Shown here: one piece after another, positions 55,328 to 62,579 of the stretch | Layout: each line of letters opens with the position of its first letter | Position numbering within the stretch: the stretch's first letter is position 1 | Origin: Serratia odorifera | GTDB lineage: Bacteria > Pseudomonadota > Gammaproteobacteria > Enterobacterales > Enterobacteriaceae | Reading direction: 5' to 3' | DNA length: 64,000 bases | Assembly (NCBI RefSeq): GCF_900635445.1 | Contig: NZ_LR134117.1 | Span: 2,852,001-2,916,000 of the forward strand | The notes under the pieces: model-generated | Told to the model about the DNA's origin: nothing | The model's database searches: none | The model's input: the letters and a program-made list of their open reading frames with translations, nothing else | Made by a program: the position numbers and the translations under genes

Positions 55328-58300
55328 CTACTCTCCGGTTTTTTCCACCAGCGGCGGCACCGTTTGCCGACCGGGGAAGCGCCGCCGCACCAGCACAAAG
55401 AACAGTGGCACAAAGAAGATCGCCAACAGCGTGGCAGAGATCATCCCCCCCATGACGCCGGTACCGACGGCATGCTGGCTGCCGGAGCCGGCACCCTGGC
55501 TGATGGTCATCGGCAGTACGCCAAAGATGAATGCCAGCGAGGTCATCAGAATCGGCCGCAGGCGCATACGTGCGGCCTCCAGCGTCGCCGCCGTCAGATC
55601 CTGGCCTTTTTGATTCAGTTCGTTGGCAAACTCGACGATCAAAATGGCATTCTTGGCTGACAGCCCGATAATGGTCAGCAGGCCAACCTGGAAGTAAACG
55701 TCGTTTTCCAGCCCGCGCAGCCAGGTGGCGGCCACGGCGCCAATCACCCCCAACGGCACCACCAGCATCACCGAGAACGGGATTGACCAGCTTTCATATA
55801 ACGCCGCCAGACACAGGAACACCACCAGTAGCGAAATGGCATACAGCGCCGGCGCCTGTGAACCGGACAGGCGTTCCTGGTATGACATGGCGGTCCACTC
55901 CAGCCCAAAGCCGTTCGGCAACTGGCTGACCAGGCGTTCCATTTCGTTCATTGCGGTACCGCTGCTGACGCCGTCGGCCGCTTCGCCGACAATTTCTACC
56001 GCCGAGCTGCCGTTATAGCGTTCCAGACGCGGCGAGCCGTATTCCCAGCGGCTGGTGGCGAAGGCGGAAAACGGCACCATGCCGCCGTTGCCATTGCGCA
56101 CGTACCATTTGTCGATATCCCCCGGCAGCATGCGGAACGGCGCTGCCGCCTGCACGTAAACCTTTTTTACCCGGCCGCGATCGACAAAGTCATTGACGTA
56201 GGTCGAGCCCCAGGCGGTCGACAGGGTGTTGTTGATATCGTCGATGCTGACGCCCAGCGCCTGCGCCTTGCGCTGATCGATATCGATTTGCAACTGCGGG
56301 CTGTCATCCAGGCCGTTGTGGCGCACCCGCGACAGCAGTGGACTTGCTGCCGCCAGTTGCAACAGTTGATCGCGCGCCGCCATCAGCTTGCTGTGGCCCA
56401 GCCCGCCATGATCTTCCAACTCCATATCGAAGCCGGACGAACTGCCCATGCCGCTGATCGCCGGTGGACTGCTGGCGATCACCCGTGCTTCGTTGATGTT
56501 GGCGAACGCTTTGGTGGCACGAGCAATAATATCAAACGACGATTCGCCGGAACCGCGCTCGTCCCAATCCTTCAAGCGTACGTACATGCGCGCTACATTC
56601 TGGCCATTCCCGCCCGGACCCGCGCCGATGGTAGCGAACACCGACAGCACGTCCCGTTGCTCTTTGGTCAGCAGATAGTGTTCCACTTTTTCCACCACCT
56701 TGGCGGTCTGCTGCAAAGTCGAACCCGCAGGCAGTTGCACCTGCACGGTGAACACACCGCGGTCTTCCAGCGGCAGGAACGAGGTCGGCAATTTCAGGAA
56801 CAGCAACGCCAGCCCGCCGAGCAGCAGCAGGTAAATGAGCATATAGCGTACGCTGTGGTGCAACACCCGCGCCACGCCGCGCTCATAGCGCATGGCGCTG
56901 CGGTTGAACATGCGGTTGAACCAGCCGAAGAAGCCGCGCTTGCCGTGATGATGCCCTTTGGCAACCGGCTTGAGCAGCGTGGCGCACAGGGCAGGGGTGA
57001 GGATCATCGCCACCAGTACCGACAGCACCATGGAAGAGACGATGGTGATGGAAAACTGGCGGTAGATGGCGCCGGTGGTGCCGCCAAAGAACGCCATTGG
57101 AATAAACACCGCCGACAGCACCATGGCTATGCCCACCAGCGCCCCCTGGATCTGGCCCATGGATTTTCGGGTGGCTTCACGCGGCGGCAGACCTTCTTCG
57201 CTCATCACGCGTTCGACGTTTTCCACCACCACGATGGCATCATCCACCAACAGGCCGATGGCCAGTACCATGGCGAACATGGTGAGGGTGTTGATGCTGA
57301 ATCCGCAGGCCGAGAGAATGGCGAAGGTGCCGAGCAGCACCACAGGTACGGCAATGGTCGGGATCAGCGTCGCGCGGAAGTTCTGCAAGAACAGGTACAT
57401 CACCAGGAACACCAGCACAATCGCTTCCAGCAGGGTTTTCACTACGTCCTGGATCGAGGCTTTGACAAACGGCGTGGTTTCATAGGCTACCTTGGCTTCC
57501 AGCCCACGCGGAAAATACTGCGACAGCTCGTTGATTTTGGCCTTCACCAGTTCATCGGTCTGCAGTTCATTGGCGCCGGAGGCCAGTTTGATATTCATCC
57601 CCGCGGCTGGCATGCCGTTATAGCGGCTGAGGTAATCGTAGTTTTCTCCGCCCAGCTCAACGCTGGCGACGTCGCCGAGCGTCACCAGCGAACCGTCCTG
57701 ATTGACCCTTAAGGCGATCTGGCGAAACTGTTCCGGCGTTTGCAATTGCGACTGGGCATTGATGGTGGCGTTCAGCGCCTGCTTGTCGATCGACGGCGTT
57801 CCGCCAAGCTGGCCGACCGCCACCTGCGCATTTTGCGACTGGATGGCGCTGACCACGTCCCCGGTGGTCAGCTGGTAACTGTTGAGTTTGTTGGGATCGA
57901 GCCAGATGCGCATGGCGTATTGCGAACCGTAAACGTCCATGCTGCCGACGCCGTTGATACGGCTGAGCGGATCTTGCAGGTTGGAGACGATGTAATCGGC
58001 GATATCCTGTTTGTCCATGCTGCCGTCGGTGGAGACGAATGCCACCATCATCAGGGTGGTGTCGCCAGATTTTGATACCGTCACCCCTTGCTGCTGCACC
58101 GCCTGCGGCAAGCGTTTTATCGCCGCCTGCAGCTGGTTCTGCACCTGTTGCATTGCTTCGTTCGGATCGGTGCCGGCGTCAAAGGTTAGCGTGACCGTGG
58201 CACGGCCGGTATTGGTACTTTGCGACGACATATACATCATGTTGTCGAGGCCGGTCATGTTTTGTTCGATGATTTGCGTAACGGTATTTTCGAGCGTTTG

Positions 58301-58462
58301 CGCTGAAGCACCCGGATAGTTCGCGCTGATACGCACGTTTGGCGGCGCCAGATTGGGATATTGTTCAACCGGTAGCGAAAAAATCGCCAATGCGCCGGTG
58401 AGGCAAAGAATAATTGCCAGCACCCAGGCAAAAATCGGGCGATCAATAAAAAAATTGGCCAT
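55328..58462 (-). CDS. acrD: RND efflux pump AcrD
   Basis: A 1044-residue RND transporter of the AcrB/AcrD group. It starts MANFFIDRPIFAWVLAI; TM4 acidic residues lie in AIGLLVDDAIVVVENVERVM, and GLSAKNAILIVEFANEL follows near residue 940. Assignment as AcrD (aminoglycoside and dianionic beta-lactam export with AcrA-TolC) rests on the neighbours ypfM, yffB and narQ, as in E. coli, not on specific residues. No adaptor gene is adjacent. The frame is intact. Confidence 0.88.
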   Translation of the reverse strand: MANFFIDRPIFAWVLAIILCLTGALAIFSLPVEQYPNLAPPNVRISANYPGASAQTLENTVTQIIEQNMTGLDNMMYMSSQSTNTGRATVTLTFDAGTDPNEAMQQVQNQLQAAIKRLPQAVQQQGVTVSKSGDTTLMMVAFVSTDGSMDKQDIADYIVSNLQDPLSRINGVGSMDVYGSQYAMRIWLDPNKLNSYQLTTGDVVSAIQSQNAQVAVGQLGGTPSIDKQALNATINAQSQLQTPEQFRQIALRVNQDGSLVTLGDVASVELGGENYDYLSRYNGMPAAGMNIKLASGANELQTDELVKAKINELSQYFPRGLEAKVAYETTPFVKASIQDVVKTLLEAIVLVFLVMYLFLQNFRATLIPTIAVPVVLLGTFAILSACGFSINTLTMFAMVLAIGLLVDDAIVVVENVERVMSEEGLPPREATRKSMGQIQGALVGIAMVLSAVFIPMAFFGGTTGAIYRQFSITIVSSMVLSVLVAMILTPALCATLLKPVAKGHHHGKRGFFGWFNRMFNRSAMRYERGVARVLHHSVRYMLIYLLLLGGLALLFLKLPTSFLPLEDRGVFTVQVQLPAGSTLQQTAKVVEKVEHYLLTKEQRDVLSVFATIGAGPGGNGQNVARMYVRLKDWDERGSGESSFDIIARATKAFANINEARVIASSPPAISGMGSSSGFDMELEDHGGLGHSKLMAARDQLLQLAAASPLLSRVRHNGLDDSPQLQIDIDQRKAQALGVSIDDINNTLSTAWGSTYVNDFVDRGRVKKVYVQAAAPFRMLPGDIDKWYVRNGNGGMVPFSAFATSRWEYGSPRLERYNGSSAVEIVGEAADGVSSGTAMNEMERLVSQLPNGFGLEWTAMSYQERLSGSQAPALYAISLLVVFLCLAALYESWSIPFSVMLVVPLGVIGAVAATWLRGLENDVYFQVGLLTIIGLSAKNAILIVEFANELNQKGQDLTAATLEAARMRLRPILMTSLAFIFGVLPMTISQGAGSGSQHAVGTGVMGGMISATLLAIFFVPLFFVLVRRRFPGRQTVPPLVEKTGE

Positions 58463-58572
58463 GTAGCGCGAACCTCGTGGTGTCTTGTTCTATCTTTAAT
58501 TACGCATTAACGTTGCGTTATTGGCGGTTGGGAAGGATTCCGACGCTAATGCACTTTACTCGTGAAGCGCAG

Positions 58573-58590
58573 ATAAAGCGTGGAGAAAAA
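58573..58590 (-). promoter_or_regulatory. BaeR-like box upstream of acrD
   Basis: On the minus strand TTTTTCTCCA is identical to the first ten bases of the E. coli BaeR consensus; the last eight match only in part. It is oriented toward acrD, 111 bases before its start. acrD is a known BaeR target in E. coli. Confidence 0.55.
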
Positions 58591-58718
58591 AAGGAGATAA
58601 TGTAAATAACGGTAGCCTATGCCCGCGCCGGCGGCGAGTTTTGCCAAACAAACGCCATGACAACCTCTAATCAGCGTTTGTTAACTAAACCGGCATTAAT
58701 CTGACGTTGGAGTAAGGA

Positions 58719-58997
58719 ATGGAAATAAACCCGGTATTTGCCCGCCGCCTGTATTTATGCTGGCTGATCAGCCACAGCGAGCGGCCGAATGTGCCACGGC
58801 TGATGGAGCTGACCGGCTGGCCGCGTCGCACCTTGCAGGACGTGCTGAAGGCGTTGCCTGGCCTGGGGGTGGAATTGCAGTTCATACAGCAGGGGGTACG
58901 CAATAACGACGGTTATTATCAATTGGACAGTTGGGGGCCACTCAGCAAAAGCTGGGTTTATCAGCATCATCAGGCGCTGCTGGGCGCGATAGCATAA
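58719..58997 (+). CDS. Small winged-helix DNA-binding protein
   Basis: 92 residues. NVPRLMELTGWPRRTLQDVLKAL is a clear helix-turn-helix; DGYYQLDSWGPL looks like the wing. It resembles short winged-helix proteins of the HTH_43 type. GGAGTAAGGA precedes the ATG. Divergent from acrD, convergent with narP; it may regulate acrD, but no evidence shows this. Confidence 0.7.
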   Translation: MEINPVFARRLYLCWLISHSERPNVPRLMELTGWPRRTLQDVLKALPGLGVELQFIQQGVRNNDGYYQLDSWGPLSKSWVYQHHQALLGAIA

Positions 58998-58998
58998 A

Positions 58999-59020
58999 GC
59001 TCCCCGACGCGCCGGGGAGC
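58999..59020. terminator. Convergent hairpin between the winged-helix gene and narP
   Basis: GCTCCCCG (58999-59006) and CGGGGAGC (59013-59020) around a six-base loop; only short T runs, so strength is uncertain. Confidence 0.6.
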
Positions 59021-59023
59021 GGT

Positions 59024-59653
59024 TTATTGGCTCTTGTGTTCCAGATACATCACCGTGGCGGCCACGCGCGAGCGCACGTCCAGTTTGCGCAGCATATTGC
59101 GAATATGCACCTTTACCGTTTCTTCCGAAATGTGCAATTGCACTGCGACCTGTTTGTTTGACATGCCGCGAGCCACTTCCTGCAACACATCCAGTTCCCG
59201 TTCGGTAAGATCGGCAAACGGATCGTGCTGCTCGCTGCGGGAAGAAAGGTAATCCGCCACCGCATCACTGATCACGTTCTCGCCCTCGGCGGCCAGTCGA
59301 ATCGAGGTCAGTAACTGTTCCGGCTCGCTGTCCTTCAACAGATACCCGTCGGCGCCGGCGTCGATCAGGGCATAGACATCGTTGCGTGCGTCTGACACGG
59401 TCAGCACGATGATGCGCGCATCCACGCCGTCGTGACGCATGGCTTTCAGGGTATCGAGGCCGGAAAGACCCTTCATGTTCAGATCCAGCAAAATGACGTC
59501 GGGGGTGTGCTGCGCGGCCAATGCGATGGCGTCGTTGCCATTGCTGGCTTCGGCTATTACGGTAAATAGCGGATCCAGCCCCAGCAACTGTTTGATGCCG
59601 CGCCGCATCAGCGGGTGGTCGTCGACGATCATCACTTGGTAGTGCTTCATCAT
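59024..59653 (-). CDS. narP: Nitrate/nitrite response regulator NarP
   Basis: About 209 residues. Receiver domain with IVDDHPLMRRGIKQLL, phospho-Asp in ILLDLNMKGLSGLD and Lys in GYLLKDSEPEQLL; LuxR-type HTH LTERELDVLQEVARGMSNKQVA with KVHIRNMLRKLDVRSRVAA. The helix sequence is NarP-like rather than NarL-like by recall. ATG at 59653 (a second at 59650) has AGGGAG upstream. 132 bases after narQ on the same strand. Confidence 0.93.
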   Translation of the reverse strand: MMKHYQVMIVDDHPLMRRGIKQLLGLDPLFTVIAEASNGNDAIALAAQHTPDVILLDLNMKGLSGLDTLKAMRHDGVDARIIVLTVSDARNDVYALIDAGADGYLLKDSEPEQLLTSIRLAAEGENVISDAVADYLSSRSEQHDPFADLTERELDVLQEVARGMSNKQVAVQLHISEETVKVHIRNMLRKLDVRSRVAATVMYLEHKSQ

Positions 59654-59785
59654 GAAAAGTGCTCCCTGTAGCGAGTAAAGCCACTCGAACACGGGTTAAA
59701 CGAGTGGAACTGACTCTTTTAAAATAGTGGCAATTGGCGCGATGGCGCGAACTGCCGTAACGAAGGGGTACACCCGTTGTTTATT

Positions 59786-61468
59786 TTATGGTGGAAACGT
59801 CAGACAGACGTCGGTACCGCCCCGTTCTCTACGTGTTATGTGTAACTCCCCCCCCAGGCGCGTGGCGCGCTCGCTCATGATCGACAGGCCATAGTGTCCT
59901 TCCGGCTCGTCCAGACTGTCGATGCCGCAACCGTCATCACTGATGCAGATATGGTTGTCGCCGTTGTCGGCCACGCCGCAGCGAATGACGATCTCCTGCG
60001 CGTCGGCGTGCTTGATGGCGTTGAGCACCGCTTCGCGCACGATCTGCAGCGCATGAACCTGCTGCTGGGCATTCAACGCCTGCGAGGAAAGTCGACAGTG
60101 TAACCGAATCCGGGCGCCGGTCAGAATTTTTAATGGCGCCAGCAATTGTTGCAAGGCGGTGTTTAAATCCGCTTCCTGAATGCTTAGCCGGAAAGTGGCC
60201 AACAGCTCGCGCAACTGGCGATAGGCGTCCGCCAGCGCCCGCTCGAAGTCGGCGATGATCGCCTGCGCCTGTGGCGAACCGTCCGCCAGTGTGCGTTTGA
60301 GCAGCGTCATCTGGATGCGTAAAAAGGTCAGCGCCTGTGCCAGTGAATCATGCAGTTCTCGGGCAATGGTGGCCCGCTCTTCCATCAGCAGCAATTGCAC
60401 GTGCTGCTTTTGCGCACGGTTGAAGTATAGGCCGCGGCCGAGCATGTTGGCCACGCTTTGCATCAGATGCGGGTTTGGCGTCAGCCTGTGGGTCTGCCAG
60501 CTCAACTGCCCCAGCGGACGCTCTTCCTGCATGATGGTCAGCCGCTGCCACGGCTGGTCGGCCAGCGCTTCGCCGCTGCCGAGCCGCCACTGGCTGAGGT
60601 TGTCTTGCACATTGAGTTCAATGCAGGGCAACTGTTCGCTGTGACGCACGATGTGCAATACCTCTTCAAACGCCTGTTGATCGATTTGCCCGACGCTCAG
60701 CGCCTGTGAACAGCTGTACATCACTTCCAGCGTTTTATTGGCCTGTTGCAGGCGCTCGGTTTTTTCCTGCACTTTCTGCTCCAGCGACTGGTAGAGCCGG
60801 GACAGGTCGCTGGACATGGCGGTAAAGGTGGTCGACAGAACCCCCAGTTCGTTCGGCAATGCCACGTCAAGTGGCGGATGGTTGAAGTCCCGCTGCTGCA
60901 CGCGCTGGCTGGCGGCGACCAGCTGTTTCAACGGCGCCACCACCTGGCGGCGCATAAAGCGGATGCAGAACAGCACCAGGCCGATAATGGCGATATAGCC
61001 CACCACGCTGATGGTGGCGACGATCGCCAGCTTGAGTTCCGAGTAACGCTGCAACGCCAGCACAAACCGGTCGATCTGGCTGACGTAGCTGGCGACATTG
61101 TCCTGATAGTGTTGCGTTTGTCCGTTGTGAATTTGCTGTTCCAGCCGCTGCCACGCCTGCAGCAGAGTGAGGTATTTCTCGCGTACCTCCTGCGGCACGT
61201 AGAACCGGTCCAGTTTCTGTAATGCCGGTGCCTGCAGGGTGTGCTGATATGCCGCCAGATGCTGTTCCAGCGCGGCGTTATGTTGCGCCAGATCGTAAGC
61301 CAGGCGGTAACTTTGCATGCGCAGCGAACCGGCGATATTGACCGCTTCGGCGTCGCGCAGGCTATCGGCAACGGTGGTCAGCGCCAGGCCGGTAGAGAGT
61401 ACCGACAGCACCACAATGCAGATCAGCGCCTTGGCCAGGCTACTGGTTACTGAACGTTTAACGAGCAA
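59786..61468 (-). CDS. narQ: Nitrate/nitrite sensor kinase NarQ
   Basis: 560 residues. TTG start at 61468 (LVKRSVTSSLAKAL) has AAGGA at the right distance. TM1 is followed by the nitrate-binding P box DAEAVNIAGSLRMQSYRLAYDL; TM2 is at about 148-170; HAMP; signalling helix; HisKA_3 with ERATIARELHDSLAQALTFL; HATPase ending EGHYGLSIMSERATRLGG. Similar throughout to E. coli NarQ (566 residues), which also neighbours acrD. It pairs with NarP here. Confidence 0.94.
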   Translation of the reverse strand: MLVKRSVTSSLAKALICIVVLSVLSTGLALTTVADSLRDAEAVNIAGSLRMQSYRLAYDLAQHNAALEQHLAAYQHTLQAPALQKLDRFYVPQEVREKYLTLLQAWQRLEQQIHNGQTQHYQDNVASYVSQIDRFVLALQRYSELKLAIVATISVVGYIAIIGLVLFCIRFMRRQVVAPLKQLVAASQRVQQRDFNHPPLDVALPNELGVLSTTFTAMSSDLSRLYQSLEQKVQEKTERLQQANKTLEVMYSCSQALSVGQIDQQAFEEVLHIVRHSEQLPCIELNVQDNLSQWRLGSGEALADQPWQRLTIMQEERPLGQLSWQTHRLTPNPHLMQSVANMLGRGLYFNRAQKQHVQLLLMEERATIARELHDSLAQALTFLRIQMTLLKRTLADGSPQAQAIIADFERALADAYRQLRELLATFRLSIQEADLNTALQQLLAPLKILTGARIRLHCRLSSQALNAQQQVHALQIVREAVLNAIKHADAQEIVIRCGVADNGDNHICISDDGCGIDSLDEPEGHYGLSIMSERATRLGGELHITRRERGGTDVCLTFPP

Positions 61469-61586
61469 AACGGCGTCCTTCTAGGGTAGCGGCAGATGTG
61501 GCGATGCCATTCGAAGACAAAACCGGCGCTTTTGCAACACAAATACGCCGGCGTGGCGACGGGCTGATTTCAGGCGCTGATTGTCT

Positions 61587-61614
61587 ATCGTTATATACAT
61601 TACGTAATAGCGCT
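61587..61614. promoter_or_regulatory. Candidate ModE site in the nap control region
   Basis: ATCGTTATATA (61587-61597) matches the left arm of the ModE consensus as I recall it (ATCGNTATATA-N6-TATATAACGAT). The right arm GTAATAGCGCT (61604-61614) matches about half. The palindrome ATTACGTAAT overlaps. In E. coli ModE activates napF from a far upstream site. Confidence 0.45.
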
Positions 61615-61659
61615 GCGGCGGAAAAATTGGCATCGAATGACCCTACAGACGATAAGAGT

Positions 61660-61673
61660 TTGATCTGGCGCAA
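61660..61673. promoter_or_regulatory. Candidate FNR box upstream of napF
   Basis: TTGATCTGGCGCAA against TTGAT-N4-ATCAA: the left half is perfect and the right half matches three of five. About 66 bases downstream of the ModE candidate centre, like the E. coli nap promoter spacing. Confidence 0.5.
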
Positions 61674-61687
61674 GCTACCCCCCGATT

Positions 61688-61703
61688 TACCCCTTTAGGG
61701 TGA
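61688..61703. promoter_or_regulatory. Candidate NarP 7-2-7 site upstream of napF
   Basis: TACCCCT, two bases, AGGGTGA. The left heptamer fits TACYYMT fully and the right one fits five of seven. A further heptamer TACTCCT is at 61709-61715. A TATTTT (61728-61733) could be the -10; its implied start near 61740 puts the 7-2-7 centre at about -44, as in E. coli. Confidence 0.5.
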
Positions 61704-61828
61704 TTATCTACTCCTAAGGTTACGACCTATTTTAGCTGTGCCCACAGCGGTGAAAGACCGATTAAAACAACAAAAAGGCGATTAAATCGCCATTGGATTT
61801 GCACACAGCAATGTCAAGGATAAATAGC

Positions 61829-62323
61829 ATGGCCGAATTGTCGCGGCGCAAACTGCTCAGTGGACAATGGCGTCACCCCTCAACGGCGATCCGTCCTCCG
61901 TGGTCGCTGGCTGAATCTCGTTTTATCGCCGGTTGCAGCCGTTGCCAGGCGTGCATCAACGCCTGTGAGACCGGCGTGCTGCGTGTCGGCAGCGGCGGGT
62001 ACCCGGAAATTGACTTCACCCAGGCGGAATGCACCTTCTGCGGCGATTGCGCCAGCGCGTGCGACGCCGCGCTGTTTCATCCGCTCAATACCCCCCCGTG
62101 GCGGCTGCACGCCGTGGTTGATGCCGGCTGTCTGGCCTTGCGTGGAGTGGAGTGCCGCAGCTGTCAGGACAGCTGTGAACCGCGGGCGATTCGCTTTCGG
62201 CCGCGCCTGGGCGGCGTGGCCCATCCCACGCTAAACGCTATCGCCTGCAACGGCTGTGGCGCCTGCGTTGCAGGCTGCCCAACGGCCGCAATCAGCTTAA
62301 CCCGGAGTGAACACCTTGAATAA
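61829..62323 (+). CDS. napF: Ferredoxin-type protein NapF
   Basis: 164 residues. Three Cys-X2-C-X2-C-X3-C sets (CSRCQACINACE, CTFCGDCASACD, CNGCGACVAGCP) for 4Fe-4S clusters, plus CRSCQDSCEP. Cytoplasmic helper that loads iron-sulfur cluster into NapA (known). The start at 61829 (MAELSRRKLLSG) is favoured over 61811 because AAGGA lies eight bases before it. First gene of the nap operon. Confidence 0.95.
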   Translation: MAELSRRKLLSGQWRHPSTAIRPPWSLAESRFIAGCSRCQACINACETGVLRVGSGGYPEIDFTQAECTFCGDCASACDAALFHPLNTPPWRLHAVVDAGCLALRGVECRSCQDSCEPRAIRFRPRLGGVAHPTLNAIACNGCGACVAGCPTAAISLTRSEHLE

Positions 62324-62579
62324 CCAATGGCACGTCAGCGGGCTGGTCGTACAGGCCCGGCCGGAAAAATTCCCACAGCTGTTGCCCAGGCTGCTGGCGA
62401 TCCCGGATAGCGAAATTCCGGCGCAGGACCGGGCACAGGGCAAGCTGGTGGTGGTATTGCAGGCCGCGCACTCCAATGCGCTGCTGGAAAAAATCGAGTC
62501 GGTGCGCAATCTGGACGGCGTGCTGGCGGTGTCGCTGGTGTATCACCAGCAAGATGAGCAAGGTGAGGTAACGCCATGA
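62316..62579 (+). CDS. napD: NapA signal-peptide chaperone NapD
   Basis: 87 residues. Binds the Tat signal of NapA and delays export until the cofactor is in place. HVSGLVVQARPEKFPQLL and IESVRNLDGVLAVSLVYHQQ are family hallmarks. The TTG at 62316 is preferred because GGAG lies exactly eight bases upstream; a GTG at 62307 overlaps that GGAG. It overlaps the napF end and the napA start (ATGA). Confidence 0.93.
   Translation: MNNQWHVSGLVVQARPEKFPQLLPRLLAIPDSEIPAQDRAQGKLVVVLQAAHSNALLEKIESVRNLDGVLAVSLVYHQQDEQGEVTP

Noticed and set aside
56288..57712. A 474-codon plus-strand open frame
   Set aside because: Antisense to acrD, very rich in His, Gln and Arg, with no domain. A shadow of the real gene.
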